Shown here: one piece after another, positions 27,404-36,574 of the stretch
Position numbering within the stretch: the stretch's first letter is position 1
How the letters are laid out: every line of letters begins with the position of its first letter
NCBI RefSeq assembly: GCF_000012325.1
Contig: NC_003910.7
Location: forward strand, 2,480,001-2,544,000
Direction: 5' to 3'
Length of the DNA: 64,000 nt
From: Colwellia psychrerythraea 34H
Lineage (GTDB): Bacteria; Pseudomonadota; Gammaproteobacteria; Enterobacterales; Alteromonadaceae
The notes under the pieces: model-generated
The model's database searches: none
The model's input: the letters and a program-made list of their open reading frames with translations, nothing else
Told to the model about the DNA's origin: nothing
Made by a program: the position numbers and the translations under genes

Positions 27404-28567
27404 ATGCAACGTCGTCAATTTATCAAATCTATGGCTGCCACTTTAGTTCTATTTAAAACACCAAATGCTGTTGCTAAGGCATTATCTGCTACTTCACCGA
27501 AATCCGGGAATAAAAAAATTATTTGGGTTGTATTAAGGGGGGCGATGGATTCATTACATACCCTAGTGCCCACTTTTGATACTGAATTATCGGTATTAAG
27601 ACCCAAATTGCTCGCGAGTATTAAAGATGATTTATTGATGTTAGATAATGGTTTTGCGCTACATCCAAGTTTAAGTAACCTGCACCAGTGGTATAAAAAG
27701 GGTGAGTTACTGCCGATTACCGCGGTTTCTTCGGGGTATGCCAAGCGCTCTCATTTTGATGGACAAGATTATTTAGAATCAGGCTTGACTAATATTGACC
27801 ATGATACTGGCTGGTTAGGCCGAGCCGTTAATATGAAGGAAAAGCAAGCGTTGGCTATAGCTAATTCAACGCCAATTAGCTTGAGAAGCAGCGAAGCGAG
27901 TACTTGGTATCCGTCTCAGTTAAAAGAGGCGGATGAGGATGTGTATCAAGCCTTAATGAAAATGTATCAAAATGATGAGTTATTAATTAATAGGCTTGAA
28001 GATGGTTTAGCAGTAAAAGAGATGGCCGATACCATGGTAGGTGACAGAGCACTTAACATTAAGAAAAAAGGACAATTCATTGAGTTATCCAAATCCTGTG
28101 CAAATTTAATGATGGGCAATAATGGTGTAGATTGTGCGATGTTAGAATTGGGAGGCTGGGATACACATAATAACCAAGCAACCCGTTTGTCTCGGCAACT
28201 TAAAGCGCTTGATCAAGGATTAAAAGCTTTAAAAGACGGATTAAAAGATCAGTGGCAAGATACCGTTGTTGTTGTTGCGACAGAATTTGGCAGAACAGTA
28301 AAAGAAAATGGAACAGGTGGAACGGATCACGGAACAGCAAGCGCAATGTTTATTGCTGGTGGCTCAGTTAATGGTGGTAAAGTCTTGGGAAATTGGCCTG
28401 GACTGAAAAATAACCAACTATTTGAGCAACGTGATTTAATGCCAACTAGCAATACCTTCTCTTGGCTAGCAACAGTTGTGTCCCAACAATGGTCGTTGAG
28501 TGACAATCAGTTAAAAGCTGTATTTCCTCACGTTGACAAAAGAACTGTTAAGTTGTTTGTGGGCTAA
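27404..28567 (+). CDS. DUF1501 domain protein with Tat-like signal
   Basis: This 387-residue protein starts MQRRQFIKSMAATLVLF, a twin-arginine-like export signal. DUF1501 proteins belong to the alkaline-phosphatase/sulfatase superfamily. LRGAMDSLHTLVP, SHFDGQDYLESG, LGGWDTHNNQ, VATEFGRTVKENGTGGTDHGTA and a late VFP motif are visible, with conserved Asp, His and Thr that suggest a metal site. It is the partner of the DUF1800 gene just upstream and translation is probably coupled. The function is not known. Confidence 0.88.
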   Translation: MQRRQFIKSMAATLVLFKTPNAVAKALSATSPKSGNKKIIWVVLRGAMDSLHTLVPTFDTELSVLRPKLLASIKDDLLMLDNGFALHPSLSNLHQWYKKGELLPITAVSSGYAKRSHFDGQDYLESGLTNIDHDTGWLGRAVNMKEKQALAIANSTPISLRSSEASTWYPSQLKEADEDVYQALMKMYQNDELLINRLEDGLAVKEMADTMVGDRALNIKKKGQFIELSKSCANLMMGNNGVDCAMLELGGWDTHNNQATRLSRQLKALDQGLKALKDGLKDQWQDTVVVVATEFGRTVKENGTGGTDHGTASAMFIAGGSVNGGKVLGNWPGLKNNQLFEQRDLMPTSNTFSWLATVVSQQWSLSDNQLKAVFPHVDKRTVKLFVG

Positions 28568-28668
28568 ACCTCACTGTAATGGTCAAATGATTTTGGCCAC
28601 TAATTTATAGATTGTAAGGCGGTATGGGGGCGTAAGCGCCACAGGTTCCTGTTGCGCTAACCATTTAA

Positions 28669-29202
28669 TCAAGTTTCTGTACTTTCTGAAATAGACAATG
28701 CATCTTCTATTTCAACCCCTAAATATTCAATTGTACTTTGTAGTTTTGAGTGACCAAGTAATAACTGGATAGCCCTTAAATTCTTTGTCATTGCATAGAT
28801 TAAGGATGCCTTGGTACGTCTAAGCGAGTGCGTTCCATATTGGGTGATATCTAACCCTAGAGTGGATACCCATTTTTTGACTATATTGGCATAGTAGTGA
28901 TAGCAAATATGTTGACCTAGTTTTCTTGAACTAGGGAATATAAAGTCAGAGGAAGATAGTTTTTAAATATACCCACTGACTCAAGCATTGTTGAGTCTTT
29001 GGCGTTATTTCAAATTGAACTTCTTTATGAGTTTTTTGTTGCTCAATCATCGCACGAGATTGAATTAATGAGGCTGATGAAATATCACGAACTTTTAAAC
29101 TTATTAAATCACAAGATCTAAGTTTGCTATCAATAGCCAAATTTCTTCAAGTTTAAATGCTTTTTTCTGGCCCACATGTTTACCTTTATTCCAAGCTGTC
29201 AT
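28669..29202 (-). pseudogene. Broken tyrosine recombinase (phage-type integrase)
   Basis: Read on the minus strand from 29202, the frame gives MTAWNKGKHVGQKKAF..EEIW and then jumps frame into LAIDSKLRSCDLISLKVRDI, missing about 15-20 residues of the usual family. A second break lies near 28945-28975. The catalytic C-terminus is recognisable in pieces: YGTHSLRRTKASLIY (His-x-x-Arg), LLLGHSKLQSTIEYLG (His and nucleophile Tyr). With at least two frame breaks it cannot be functional. It marks the entry to the accessory zone. Confidence 0.85.
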
Positions 29203-29637
29203 GATTAACTCCCGACTTTAACTGCTGAGTTATTATTAAAGACTAAAGGTGTGGGATTATAAATATGGGTAATTACAAATTTGATTGATGAATTTTGGTC
29301 AACATGTTTTGTGTTAAATTTATATTGGGGCACATAACGAGATAGTAGCTGCCTAAATAACAGGTAGTGTTCTGAAACGAAATTCCACTGGCAAGTATGA
29401 GCTTGCAGGCGACATCGAACCACGAATCCTGATGATTACCCCTCTTAGCCACCGTTGCGGCCATTGGAACTTAATTAAATGAACCTTAACGTTATGGAAT
29501 TAATGGGGCTTTTATCGCTCTTCCTCTCGACAGTAAACTAACCATCAAAACCTACTCGTTTGTATAAATAATTGACATTATCTGCATTATATTAGAATGT
29601 TATCTCTTTCTTTCGATTGCAAATATAGGGACGTAGT
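29203..29637. other. Gene-poor spacer between integrase remnant and GGDEF gene
   Basis: Two overlapping minus-strand frames of about 63-72 codons cover 29205-29464 but have no recognisable domain and no ribosome site. The stretch 29375-29462 is richer in GC than its surroundings and could be a remnant of something else. Nothing else is supported. Confidence 0.4.
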
Positions 29638-30885
29638 GTGAGATTTCTATCGAGGTTAATAAATACCAGTCGATTATCAAGAGTATTATTGATTCGAATA
29701 TTGTTATTTAGTGGATTATTTACCGTAATAATTACCGCTATCCAGTTGTCATTAAATCATCAAAAATATACAGATGAATTACAACAAAAATCTCAAGAAT
29801 TGATTGAATTAAGTACACCTTCTTTGACTCTAGCTCTCTGGGATTTAATGGAAAATAGCGCTCTTGTTTTTAGTGAAGGGATGATGCGGTCAGGATATTA
29901 TAAATCTATATTGATCAAGAATGAGACAAAGAAGGATATCGCCTTTTTAGGTCAAATAGACAAAAATGCTGATAAACAGACGTTCAACTTAATAGCTGAA
30001 GTAGAGAAAAGGCCTGTAATAATAGGCACTATTGAGTATCAAATTGATACTGATCAAGTAAAACAAAAAACCATTGATGAGTTCATTATCATTCTTATCT
30101 CTCAGTTTATTAAGACCTTTTTTGTTTCCATTTTTATCCTTTTCATCATCCATAAATTGGTAATTCGTCATTTGAATGACATATCTAACTGGCTAGAGAG
30201 TTTTAAGCCAGAATCATCATTCAGTCCGCTTACTTTGGTGGCTGACAAAGATAGTAGTAACGAGATGGTTAAGCTTAAATCAGCTATTAGTGAGATGGGG
30301 CAACAGGTGCATAAGCACACCACAGGATTAGAAAAGATTGTAACTGAGCGTACAGCTGAATTAGAAAAACTTGCTTATACTGACAGCCTAACAGGTGTTG
30401 CTAATAGATGTGCTTTCCTCCAAGTATCAAATGAAGAACTAAGTCGATCACGGCGGTTATCTTATGATGTCTGTGTGATGATGTTAGATTTAGACCATTT
30501 TAAAGTAATCAACGATACCTATGGTCACGATGCTGGAGATAAAGTGCTTAAACAAGTATCCGAAGCAATGAATAATTGCTTGCGAAAAGAAGACACATTA
30601 GGGCGAATAGGTGGTGAAGAGTTTGCCATCATTGCGCCTGGTGTTGATAAGGGAGGAATGCACAAGCTAGCTTCACGATTACAACAATCTATCGCATTAC
30701 TTGATTTTTCATTTCTACCTGAAAATAAAAATATTACCGTAAGTATTGGTTATACCAAAGTCAGTAATGATGAAGACTTTAAAGAAGCTTTAAAAAGAGC
30801 TGATAAGTATTTATATTCCGCAAAAAATTCTGGCCGCAATACCTTCATAACAGATAAGGGGTTTGTACCTAGCATTGTGAGTTAA
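29638..30885 (+). CDS. Membrane-anchored diguanylate cyclase
   Basis: This 415-residue protein starts at GTG, with AGGG 7 bp upstream. A first membrane helix (about 16-37) and a second (about 155-177) frame a periplasmic sensor domain of about 115 residues. A short coiled linker leads to a GGDEF domain with DLDHFKVINDTYGHDAGD and the active site GGEEF (325-329). The RxxD inhibitory site is present as RKED, five residues before the active site, so product feedback is expected. It makes cyclic di-GMP from two GTP. The signal sensed is unknown. Confidence 0.93.
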   Translation: MRFLSRLINTSRLSRVLLIRILLFSGLFTVIITAIQLSLNHQKYTDELQQKSQELIELSTPSLTLALWDLMENSALVFSEGMMRSGYYKSILIKNETKKDIAFLGQIDKNADKQTFNLIAEVEKRPVIIGTIEYQIDTDQVKQKTIDEFIIILISQFIKTFFVSIFILFIIHKLVIRHLNDISNWLESFKPESSFSPLTLVADKDSSNEMVKLKSAISEMGQQVHKHTTGLEKIVTERTAELEKLAYTDSLTGVANRCAFLQVSNEELSRSRRLSYDVCVMMLDLDHFKVINDTYGHDAGDKVLKQVSEAMNNCLRKEDTLGRIGGEEFAIIAPGVDKGGMHKLASRLQQSIALLDFSFLPENKNITVSIGYTKVSNDEDFKEALKRADKYLYSAKNSGRNTFITDKGFVPSIVS

Positions 30886-31095
30886 GTTTTGAGGATAAAA
30901 TGCCTTTCAGACTATCTGAAGATCGTTCAAAATTGCCGTTAAGAATCTATTTCCTATGGCAGCTTTGAGCATGAAGCCGACTTTAGGAACATTAGCCAGT
31001 TTACTTCCCCTTTGCGCACCAAGTGAACATTAGCAACAATATTTAATGGTGCTAAAAAACTACGTCGTTTGAGGGATTTGGTTTAACCGTCATTT

Positions 31096-31265
31096 TTGCC
31101 ACAGCCTGTGTGAAAACTATTTTTAACTTAAGTAATAGAATAATCCCAACGAGAAAATGCGCTGTAGATTAAATTCTGTAGTACGTTTGATAACAAACCA
31201 CCTGTTAATTTACGTAGCGTCGCATAAAAAATTTACGCTAGGATTTTTCACACAGCCTATGGCAA
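31096..31265. mobile_element. MITE-like element with 21-bp terminal inverted repeats
   Basis: The ends TTGCCACAGCCTGTGTGAAAA (31096-31116, 21 bp) and the reverse complement of 31245-31265 differ at only two positions. The 170-bp interior has no open frame. No clear target duplication is seen. TTTTCACACAGCC-type ends are common among DDE insertion sequences, so this is probably a non-autonomous or internally deleted copy. The flanks 30886-31095 hold no supported gene. Confidence 0.6.
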
Positions 31266-31303
31266 TAGTGGACGCACAATAATTCTATCTTGCTTGGTTA
31301 AAG

Positions 31304-32515
31304 CTATTTAGAACATTGGTACTTGTTAGCAAGAACCCTCATCGCCGGCTTCAACTCAACAGCCTTTTTCACCTGAACGCAGCCTTTGTCTTTGTTGCCC
31401 ATTTCCCAGAGAGTCTTCCCATACTGAAAATGATATTTCGGTTTATTGGGAACTAAGCCTATTGCAGCCTCGTAGAGCTTTAGCATTTCATTATTCTCTT
31501 CTGGCCGTTGTCGATGAGCAAGCACTTCTGCTAGACGGATTATTGCCGATGCGTTTTCCGGTGCCAGGTCAATTGCTTTTCGAAACAATGCCAGTTTTTC
31601 TTCAGCACTATCATCTGTTACCAACTCTCGGCCTAACTCAGTCAGAATTTGCGAATGAAATGCATCGTCTTGCAGTTCCAGATTGAGTTGTTTGGCTTCT
31701 TTATATTTGGAAAGAGCCGTTGACGGATCTTTTTTCAACGCGTGCTGGATAGCCTGATTCAGTTTCACGACGCCTAAATTGGGTGCCAATTGATCCGCTT
31801 TTTTTAGGTGTAACGATGCTTTTTCATGTTCCAGCTGTTTAGTCGCAATGGCCGCCAGCAGCAGTTCATTGTAAGCCGATTGCAACCTATCTGCTCCCGG
31901 CTGCATATTGTTGATGACCTCGATTGCCTTTTTGTACTCCGCCTTTCGGTAGTAATCGACAGCTACGATATACGGATCTTTAAGCAACAGAATTTTCTCT
32001 GCTGACTTTGCTATCAGCTTTTCAACGTCCTTATCCCCTAAGGGTTGTTCTATGTGGATGTATGGCGCTCCCGGCAACCTTAATCTAATCTGATAGCTGT
32101 CACCAAGCTTGATGATTTCGCCTTTGATAAACGGAGAGGGTAAGGCCAGGGCCTCCCGGATAATTTGCTCAATGGTGGCTAAACTAAAGCCAACGCCGGG
32201 CATTTCGATATTTATCTGTTTAGGCGTGGCTTGTATCGCTTTAGTTTCTTTGGTTGAGGCGGCATTTCGCTGAATAGTTCTAATGGAATCAATTAACCAT
32301 TGTGCGGCCACTCCACCGTTTAAGCCGGATTCTTCTAAATGCAGTGGCACTGATATAGGTTCAAGCACAACGCTGTCTCTGAAAAACTGCCGACCGAGGA
32401 TTAACAAGAGACCGAAAAAAACAATTAAAACCAATGCACTAGTAGCAAACTCACGGGCAGCATTTATCTTCGCGGGTAGCTTTGAAATAACGTTGCGTAG
32501 TCCAAGATGGCGCAT
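31304..32515 (-). CDS. Membrane-anchored TPR protein of unknown function
   Basis: This 403-residue protein has one N-terminal membrane helix (ALVLIVFFGLLLILG, about 27-41). A globular region with no recognised domain spans 50-180. From about 185 to the end there are repeated helix pairs of TPR type (ADYYRKAEYKKAIEVI, ADQLAPNLGVVKLNQAI, LFRKAIDLAPENASAIIRLAEVL). The large part probably faces the periplasm. Base composition is clearly more GC-rich than the neighbours, as for the next gene, which suggests that the pair arrived together. Confidence 0.7.
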   Translation of the reverse strand: MRHLGLRNVISKLPAKINAAREFATSALVLIVFFGLLLILGRQFFRDSVVLEPISVPLHLEESGLNGGVAAQWLIDSIRTIQRNAASTKETKAIQATPKQINIEMPGVGFSLATIEQIIREALALPSPFIKGEIIKLGDSYQIRLRLPGAPYIHIEQPLGDKDVEKLIAKSAEKILLLKDPYIVAVDYYRKAEYKKAIEVINNMQPGADRLQSAYNELLLAAIATKQLEHEKASLHLKKADQLAPNLGVVKLNQAIQHALKKDPSTALSKYKEAKQLNLELQDDAFHSQILTELGRELVTDDSAEEKLALFRKAIDLAPENASAIIRLAEVLAHRQRPEENNEMLKLYEAAIGLVPNKPKYHFQYGKTLWEMGNKDKGCVQVKKAVELKPAMRVLANKYQCSK

Positions 32516-32697
32516 ATAGTCCCTTCCTTAGTGTTGTTCGGGCACATTTGACCTGTCTTGGCCCGCGCACACGGAGTGTTCAAATAATACTAACAAATCT
32601 CATTATTGTGCAATACTTAATCTATGCGATGTCAGATTCAAATCGAAACTAAGCTGGGGCGACGCAGAAATATCATCTAGTGAACTAAGGAACTGCC

Positions 32698-33504
32698 ATG
32701 AAATGGAATTATTTGTTTAGCTCTATCGCGCTCACCTTATTTTCTTCAGCACACGCGATGGACTGTGAGCCCGTACCGCAATACGAGCAAATCAAACCCT
32801 CTGACAACCGTTGTATTGAAGCTGCAAGCTCGAGAATGAAAAGCGCCAACTACCAAGTCGATCTCAGCTTGTTGCGACTTGACCTGCTGATTGAGCATGA
32901 CCCTTCAAACCAAGACATTGTGCTGACGCACATCTATCACGACTACTGCCAAATCGTAGACGCATCGGTACCACTGCTGACCGAACCAGATCAAATAGAA
33001 CACTTGGAAAAAGCTAAGCTGACCCTGTTCGATAAGATTGAAGACTTTGATATCGCCTTTGATACGCGAAAAGAAGTGCTCGTCCGCAATATTGAAGTGC
33101 AACCACCAAAAGTCCTGGTTGCCTGGGTAAACGGGCCCCAATCACTATTCCAAGTCGATGGAGGAGGGCAAAAGGAGCCCAGTGCAGGTGCTGAATTTTC
33201 TCAACTGCCTCTCCTGCAAGACCCGCCTTACATCATCACCAATAGCCGCAAGTATTTTACGATTGTTTATTCAACACCGGATTTTGCTGAAGCCAAAAGA
33301 AAAGCTAAGCGGCTTAAGAGGAAATTCCCTGAGTTGGACTTCGTGGTGTATGACAAATACCCAGACAATGCCAATTACGGCATTATGATGGCCACATGGA
33401 CTTCGAAGGAAATCGCGAACCGAGCAGCAAAATTTGCGAAAGAGCATATCCGGAATGATTCTTTTGTTTGGCATTGTCGAGGTACTGACGGGATGACCTG
33501 CTGA
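32698..33504 (+). CDS. Secreted protein with C-terminal SPOR-like domain
   Basis: This 268-residue protein has a signal peptide (cut after AHA, residue 19) and several Cys residues (such as CEPVP, NRCIE, HDYCQ and the terminal CRGTDGMTC) that may form disulfides in the periplasm. Residues about 185-255 (FTIVYSTPDFAEAKRKAKRL, ..YGIMMATWTSKEIANRAAKFA) resemble a SPOR/sporulation-related repeat fold, which in other proteins binds denuded peptidoglycan; this is a weak match. It is divergent from the TPR gene and shares its higher GC. A hairpin terminator follows at 33517. Confidence 0.55.
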   Translation: MKWNYLFSSIALTLFSSAHAMDCEPVPQYEQIKPSDNRCIEAASSRMKSANYQVDLSLLRLDLLIEHDPSNQDIVLTHIYHDYCQIVDASVPLLTEPDQIEHLEKAKLTLFDKIEDFDIAFDTRKEVLVRNIEVQPPKVLVAWVNGPQSLFQVDGGGQKEPSAGAEFSQLPLLQDPPYIITNSRKYFTIVYSTPDFAEAKRKAKRLKRKFPELDFVVYDKYPDNANYGIMMATWTSKEIANRAAKFAKEHIRNDSFVWHCRGTDGMTC

Positions 33505-33516
33505 AACTATGAATGC

Positions 33517-33552
33517 GCCGGTTATGTTTAACTTCGTTGTGACATAACCGGC
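33517..33552 (+). terminator. Terminator after the SPOR-like gene
   Basis: An 11-bp stem (GCCGGTTATGT / ACATAACCGGC) with a 14-nt loop lies 12 bp after the stop codon. The following T run is weak. Confidence 0.65.
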
Positions 33553-34897
33553 TTATCGTGCTCCTCCAACACGTAAACGGCATTGTTTATGGAGTGAAGC
33601 ATTGAGGTGAACCAGTGGAACTGTCGAGTTGAAAGGGAATGCTGAGACTATGGTAATCTTCACATATAGGCAATGAAACTGGTGCTTTAATAAGCTGAAA
33701 TACTAGCAGTATTGTTGGCATATTTGCTTAAAAAGACATGGTACATAGCCTTGCGTTCTTTGTGCATTACCATTCGCAGCAATTCTAAAAGACATGTAAG
33801 TCACAATACATATTTTTATCTAAAGTAGCAAAATACAACGAAAAACTTAAGTGATTTTTGTCCAATAGCAAGTTTCAGCGTGAAGCTCTGAACGGCTATA
33901 TAGTGTCGTGAACAGCCGGCCAATACCAACCTTGCGAGATAGCTCAGAATAATTCTTATCTCTGCTATCTCAGAATAGTGACCATAAATCAGGGCTGTTT
34001 TAGCAGTCAGATTTAGACCGCTCCGGCGCAACAGAGGAAGGTAATAATTGGCTGTTTCATTATAAATAGTAATGATTCGCATAGAAATTAAAGCAAACAC
34101 TCTAAGGCGTACCTAAGACATCGAAAGTAAAGCGGTAACCATCGAAATGATATCGTATCAATATTCGTATGAAATAGGCACATGATCTGAACATCCTAAT
34201 TATGGTTCTATTCAGACTAAAAGGACTATATCGTATCTAAGTGAACATAAGCTTGGGGTAGTTTGAGCAATGAATTAGGTCAGTTTTGTGGCAAGAGTGA
34301 TCTATGTTTGTATATATTATCTAAATATACGTTTTATAACTAACGGACAAACGCAAACATAATCCTTTTCACCCCCCCCTATTTATATATTAGTTATCTA
34401 ATGAATTCATTTTTATCATGAGGAGTCAATAACGACATTTTAGAAATAATTAGGAGATTGCGGAGTTTAACCTTGCGAGATTATTTTTAAGCTGCCAATC
34501 AATTTGAGAACTGTTCACATTGCTGCCTTCTAGTTTGATATTTATAACAATATTCAAAGCCTTGCGCATTCCGCTATCGCATTTATTTAGCGAGAAATGA
34601 AGAGGTTGCACACATTACAAAACAAAAGCATGCTAGCAAGGATAAGCAAGTTTTAGTTATGTTTGCATGGTCTATTATAGGAACATACTAGGGGGGATAA
34701 TCTTAATTACAAAAGCAGTTACGTAAAACTAAGGAAGTCCAGAAAAACTTTTTGAATAAAAAAGGTAACTATCCAAAGAGACGCACTTATAGTACGTTAG
34801 ATAAAAACAAGATAGTAACTTATTTTATGTAAGCCAGAAACACTTGAAATTTATAGCTTTAGCGTAGTTAACCGTCAGCCATAAAAGGACTATAAGC
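33553..34897. other. 1.3-kb gene-free stretch
   Basis: No coding frame here has a ribosome site or recognisable domain; the longest is a 94-codon minus-strand frame at 33816-34100. The stretch contains copy A of the 71-bp inserted element (34160-34230), a C8 homopolymer near 34372 and an 8-bp hairpin near 33946-33980. Otherwise it looks like decayed DNA. Confidence 0.5.
34160..34230 (-). mobile_element. 71-bp dispersed element, copy A
   Basis: The reverse complement of this stretch matches 38235-38305 at 68 of 71 positions. It is flanked by the direct repeat TCGTATC (34153-34159 and 34231-34237), or 8 bp if the edge A is counted, as expected of a target duplication. It has no coding capacity and no obvious terminal inverted repeats. 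Confidence 0.75.
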
Positions 34898-35692
34898 ATG
34901 AATATAATCAGGAATATTTCGTTAGTATGTTTTTTTGTCTTTTTTCTTCCTAAAATTTGTTTGGCGGCCCAACAAGCGACCATTCACAAACTCATCGGTT
35001 TAGACCTTGGTTATGGAACTTTTTCGTTTGCTGAAAAAATAGACCAAAAAATTGTTTACCCCGTTGCAAACTTAACGACAGCACTTGCTTATAAACGCTT
35101 TATCGGTGTTATTAACATTTCAGGTTCAATTGATGACGCTATCATATCTGAAGAATCGGAAACGGGCTCTGCAAGTAGAACCGATATCGATTTCACAACC
35201 GGTTATCAATTCAGCAAACGATTCAGTGGTTTTATAGGCTATAAGAATGGAGAAACTAAATACAATTGGCGTAGCCGTCCTAAGGATGACTCAATTATTT
35301 TGGCACCAATAAGCCTAGCAAAAGAATCGTACAAACAGTCAGGGCCTTATGTTGGTGCCAGTATAAACTGGAAGTTTGAACAAGCAGGAAAGCTCTCTAT
35401 ATCGGTTGCATACTCTAAACTTAATGCAAACAATCGCTTCTTTTCTGATGGAGATGGCTTAGAAGAGGGGGAAACAAAAGAATTTGATGATATTAATGGC
35501 AAGACCAGTAACAAAAGTACTGGATATTCATATTCGTTAAATTGGACAATGCCATTAAAAGGAAACCTGCTCTTTAAAACGCGTTTTAAAACTAATAGTT
35601 ATACTCAAGATATTAAATTTGAAGGAGAAACCTACAAGGGCATTCGAGAAAAATCTTCAATTTTATCTGTAGGATTAAGTGGGATATTTTAA
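34898..35692 (+). CDS. Probable outer-membrane beta-barrel protein
   Basis: This 264-residue protein has a signal peptide (cut after CLA, about residue 24). The mature part alternates polar and hydrophobic residues in strands (TTALAYKRFIGVINISGS, TDIDFTTGYQFSKRFSGFIGY, YVGASINWKF, LSISVAYSKL) and ends in Phe (SVGLSGIF), the usual outer-membrane barrel signature. The family is not recognised. A good ribosome site (AAAGGAC) precedes the start. Its 3' end overlaps the convergent caspase-like gene by 4 nt. Confidence 0.7.
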   Translation: MNIIRNISLVCFFVFFLPKICLAAQQATIHKLIGLDLGYGTFSFAEKIDQKIVYPVANLTTALAYKRFIGVINISGSIDDAIISEESETGSASRTDIDFTTGYQFSKRFSGFIGYKNGETKYNWRSRPKDDSIILAPISLAKESYKQSGPYVGASINWKFEQAGKLSISVAYSKLNANNRFFSDGDGLEEGETKEFDDINGKTSNKSTGYSYSLNWTMPLKGNLLFKTRFKTNSYTQDIKFEGETYKGIREKSSILSVGLSGIF

Positions 35693-36519
35693 AAGTTAGG
35701 GATGTCGGGGACCTCTTCATTAGCAGGAGGACTAAAATAGAATTTTTCTGTAAGAGAAGAATGTTCCCACGGAAGCTGTTTGTTATTTGTTTTTGATAAA
35801 ACCTGTTGCCGTACTTTTTTAAATAGCTCTTCAGCGGTTTCAGACTTACCAATATAACTAAGTAAAGCTGAAGTATAAGTACCATTTTTTCCGCTACCGT
35901 CAAAAGCCGCTTTACCTGGTTCCGTAGCGTAAGCAATTAAGGTTCCTGCTGGGGCTTTTACTGCGGCTAAACCATTATGTTCAGCTATGTTACCTTCAAT
36001 CACTGCACTACGAACAACGCCTTCATTATTCAGTAAAACTTTAAATGGATTATTACGGCAAGCATCTAAAATAATTATATGTTGATGACTTTTCGATTTT
36101 TTCAACTCACTCAAAACTTTATTCGTTGAAAGTGCCTTTGAAGTGAGTGTATCAAAAGAGGCAATATTTGAATTTACGGGTAACAGATAGTTGATATTAT
36201 TTGCTTGTACACCATGACCGGAAAAGTAAAAGAGGCTTATGGCATTATCCTCTTTTATCGACTCATAAAAATGTTCGAGTGCTTCTTGCATCTGTTGAGG
36301 GTTTTGATCGTGCAGTTCTGTAACATCATATCGAAGCGACCTTAACTTTTTTGCCATGGCTTTTGCGTCGTTAATGGGATTTTTAAGAGGTGTATATTGA
36401 TAATTAGCATTACCAATAATTAGAGCGTACCTTGGTACCGCTTCTTCAAAGGTAAACGCGGGTGATATAGCCAAAGACCATAAGATAATAACTGAACAGC
36501 ATATATATGTTTTTTTCAT
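35689..36519 (-). CDS. Caspase-like (peptidase C14) secreted protein
   Basis: This 276-residue protein has an N-terminal signal peptide (hydrophobic 6-20), so the enzyme is probably periplasmic. The caspase p20 fold is clear: YALIIGNANYQYTPLKNPINDA, the catalytic His102 in FYFSGHG and the catalytic Cys154 in IIILDACRNNP. GLAAVKAPAGTLIAYATEPG and GKNGTYTSALL follow, as in bacterial metacaspase-like proteins. The dyad is intact. It is the last gene of a three-gene minus-strand group with a membrane protein and a small lipoprotein. Its substrate is unknown; roles in stress, cell death or surface processing are possible. Confidence 0.88.
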   Translation of the reverse strand: MKKTYICCSVIILWSLAISPAFTFEEAVPRYALIIGNANYQYTPLKNPINDAKAMAKKLRSLRYDVTELHDQNPQQMQEALEHFYESIKEDNAISLFYFSGHGVQANNINYLLPVNSNIASFDTLTSKALSTNKVLSELKKSKSHQHIIILDACRNNPFKVLLNNEGVVRSAVIEGNIAEHNGLAAVKAPAGTLIAYATEPGKAAFDGSGKNGTYTSALLSYIGKSETAEELFKKVRQQVLSKTNNKQLPWEHSSLTEKFYFSPPANEEVPDIPNF

Positions 36520-36574
36520 TGGCTTGTTAACCGCTCAGTCAGCGCTTGTGCAAAAGACCTTAAAACATAATAAA

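Noticed and set aside
29205..29464. Two overlapping minus-strand frames of 63-72 codons
   Set aside because: They have no ribosome site, no domain and lie in debris next to the broken integrase.
33816..34100. 94-codon minus-strand frame
   Set aside because: No ribosome site, no recognisable domain and irregular composition.
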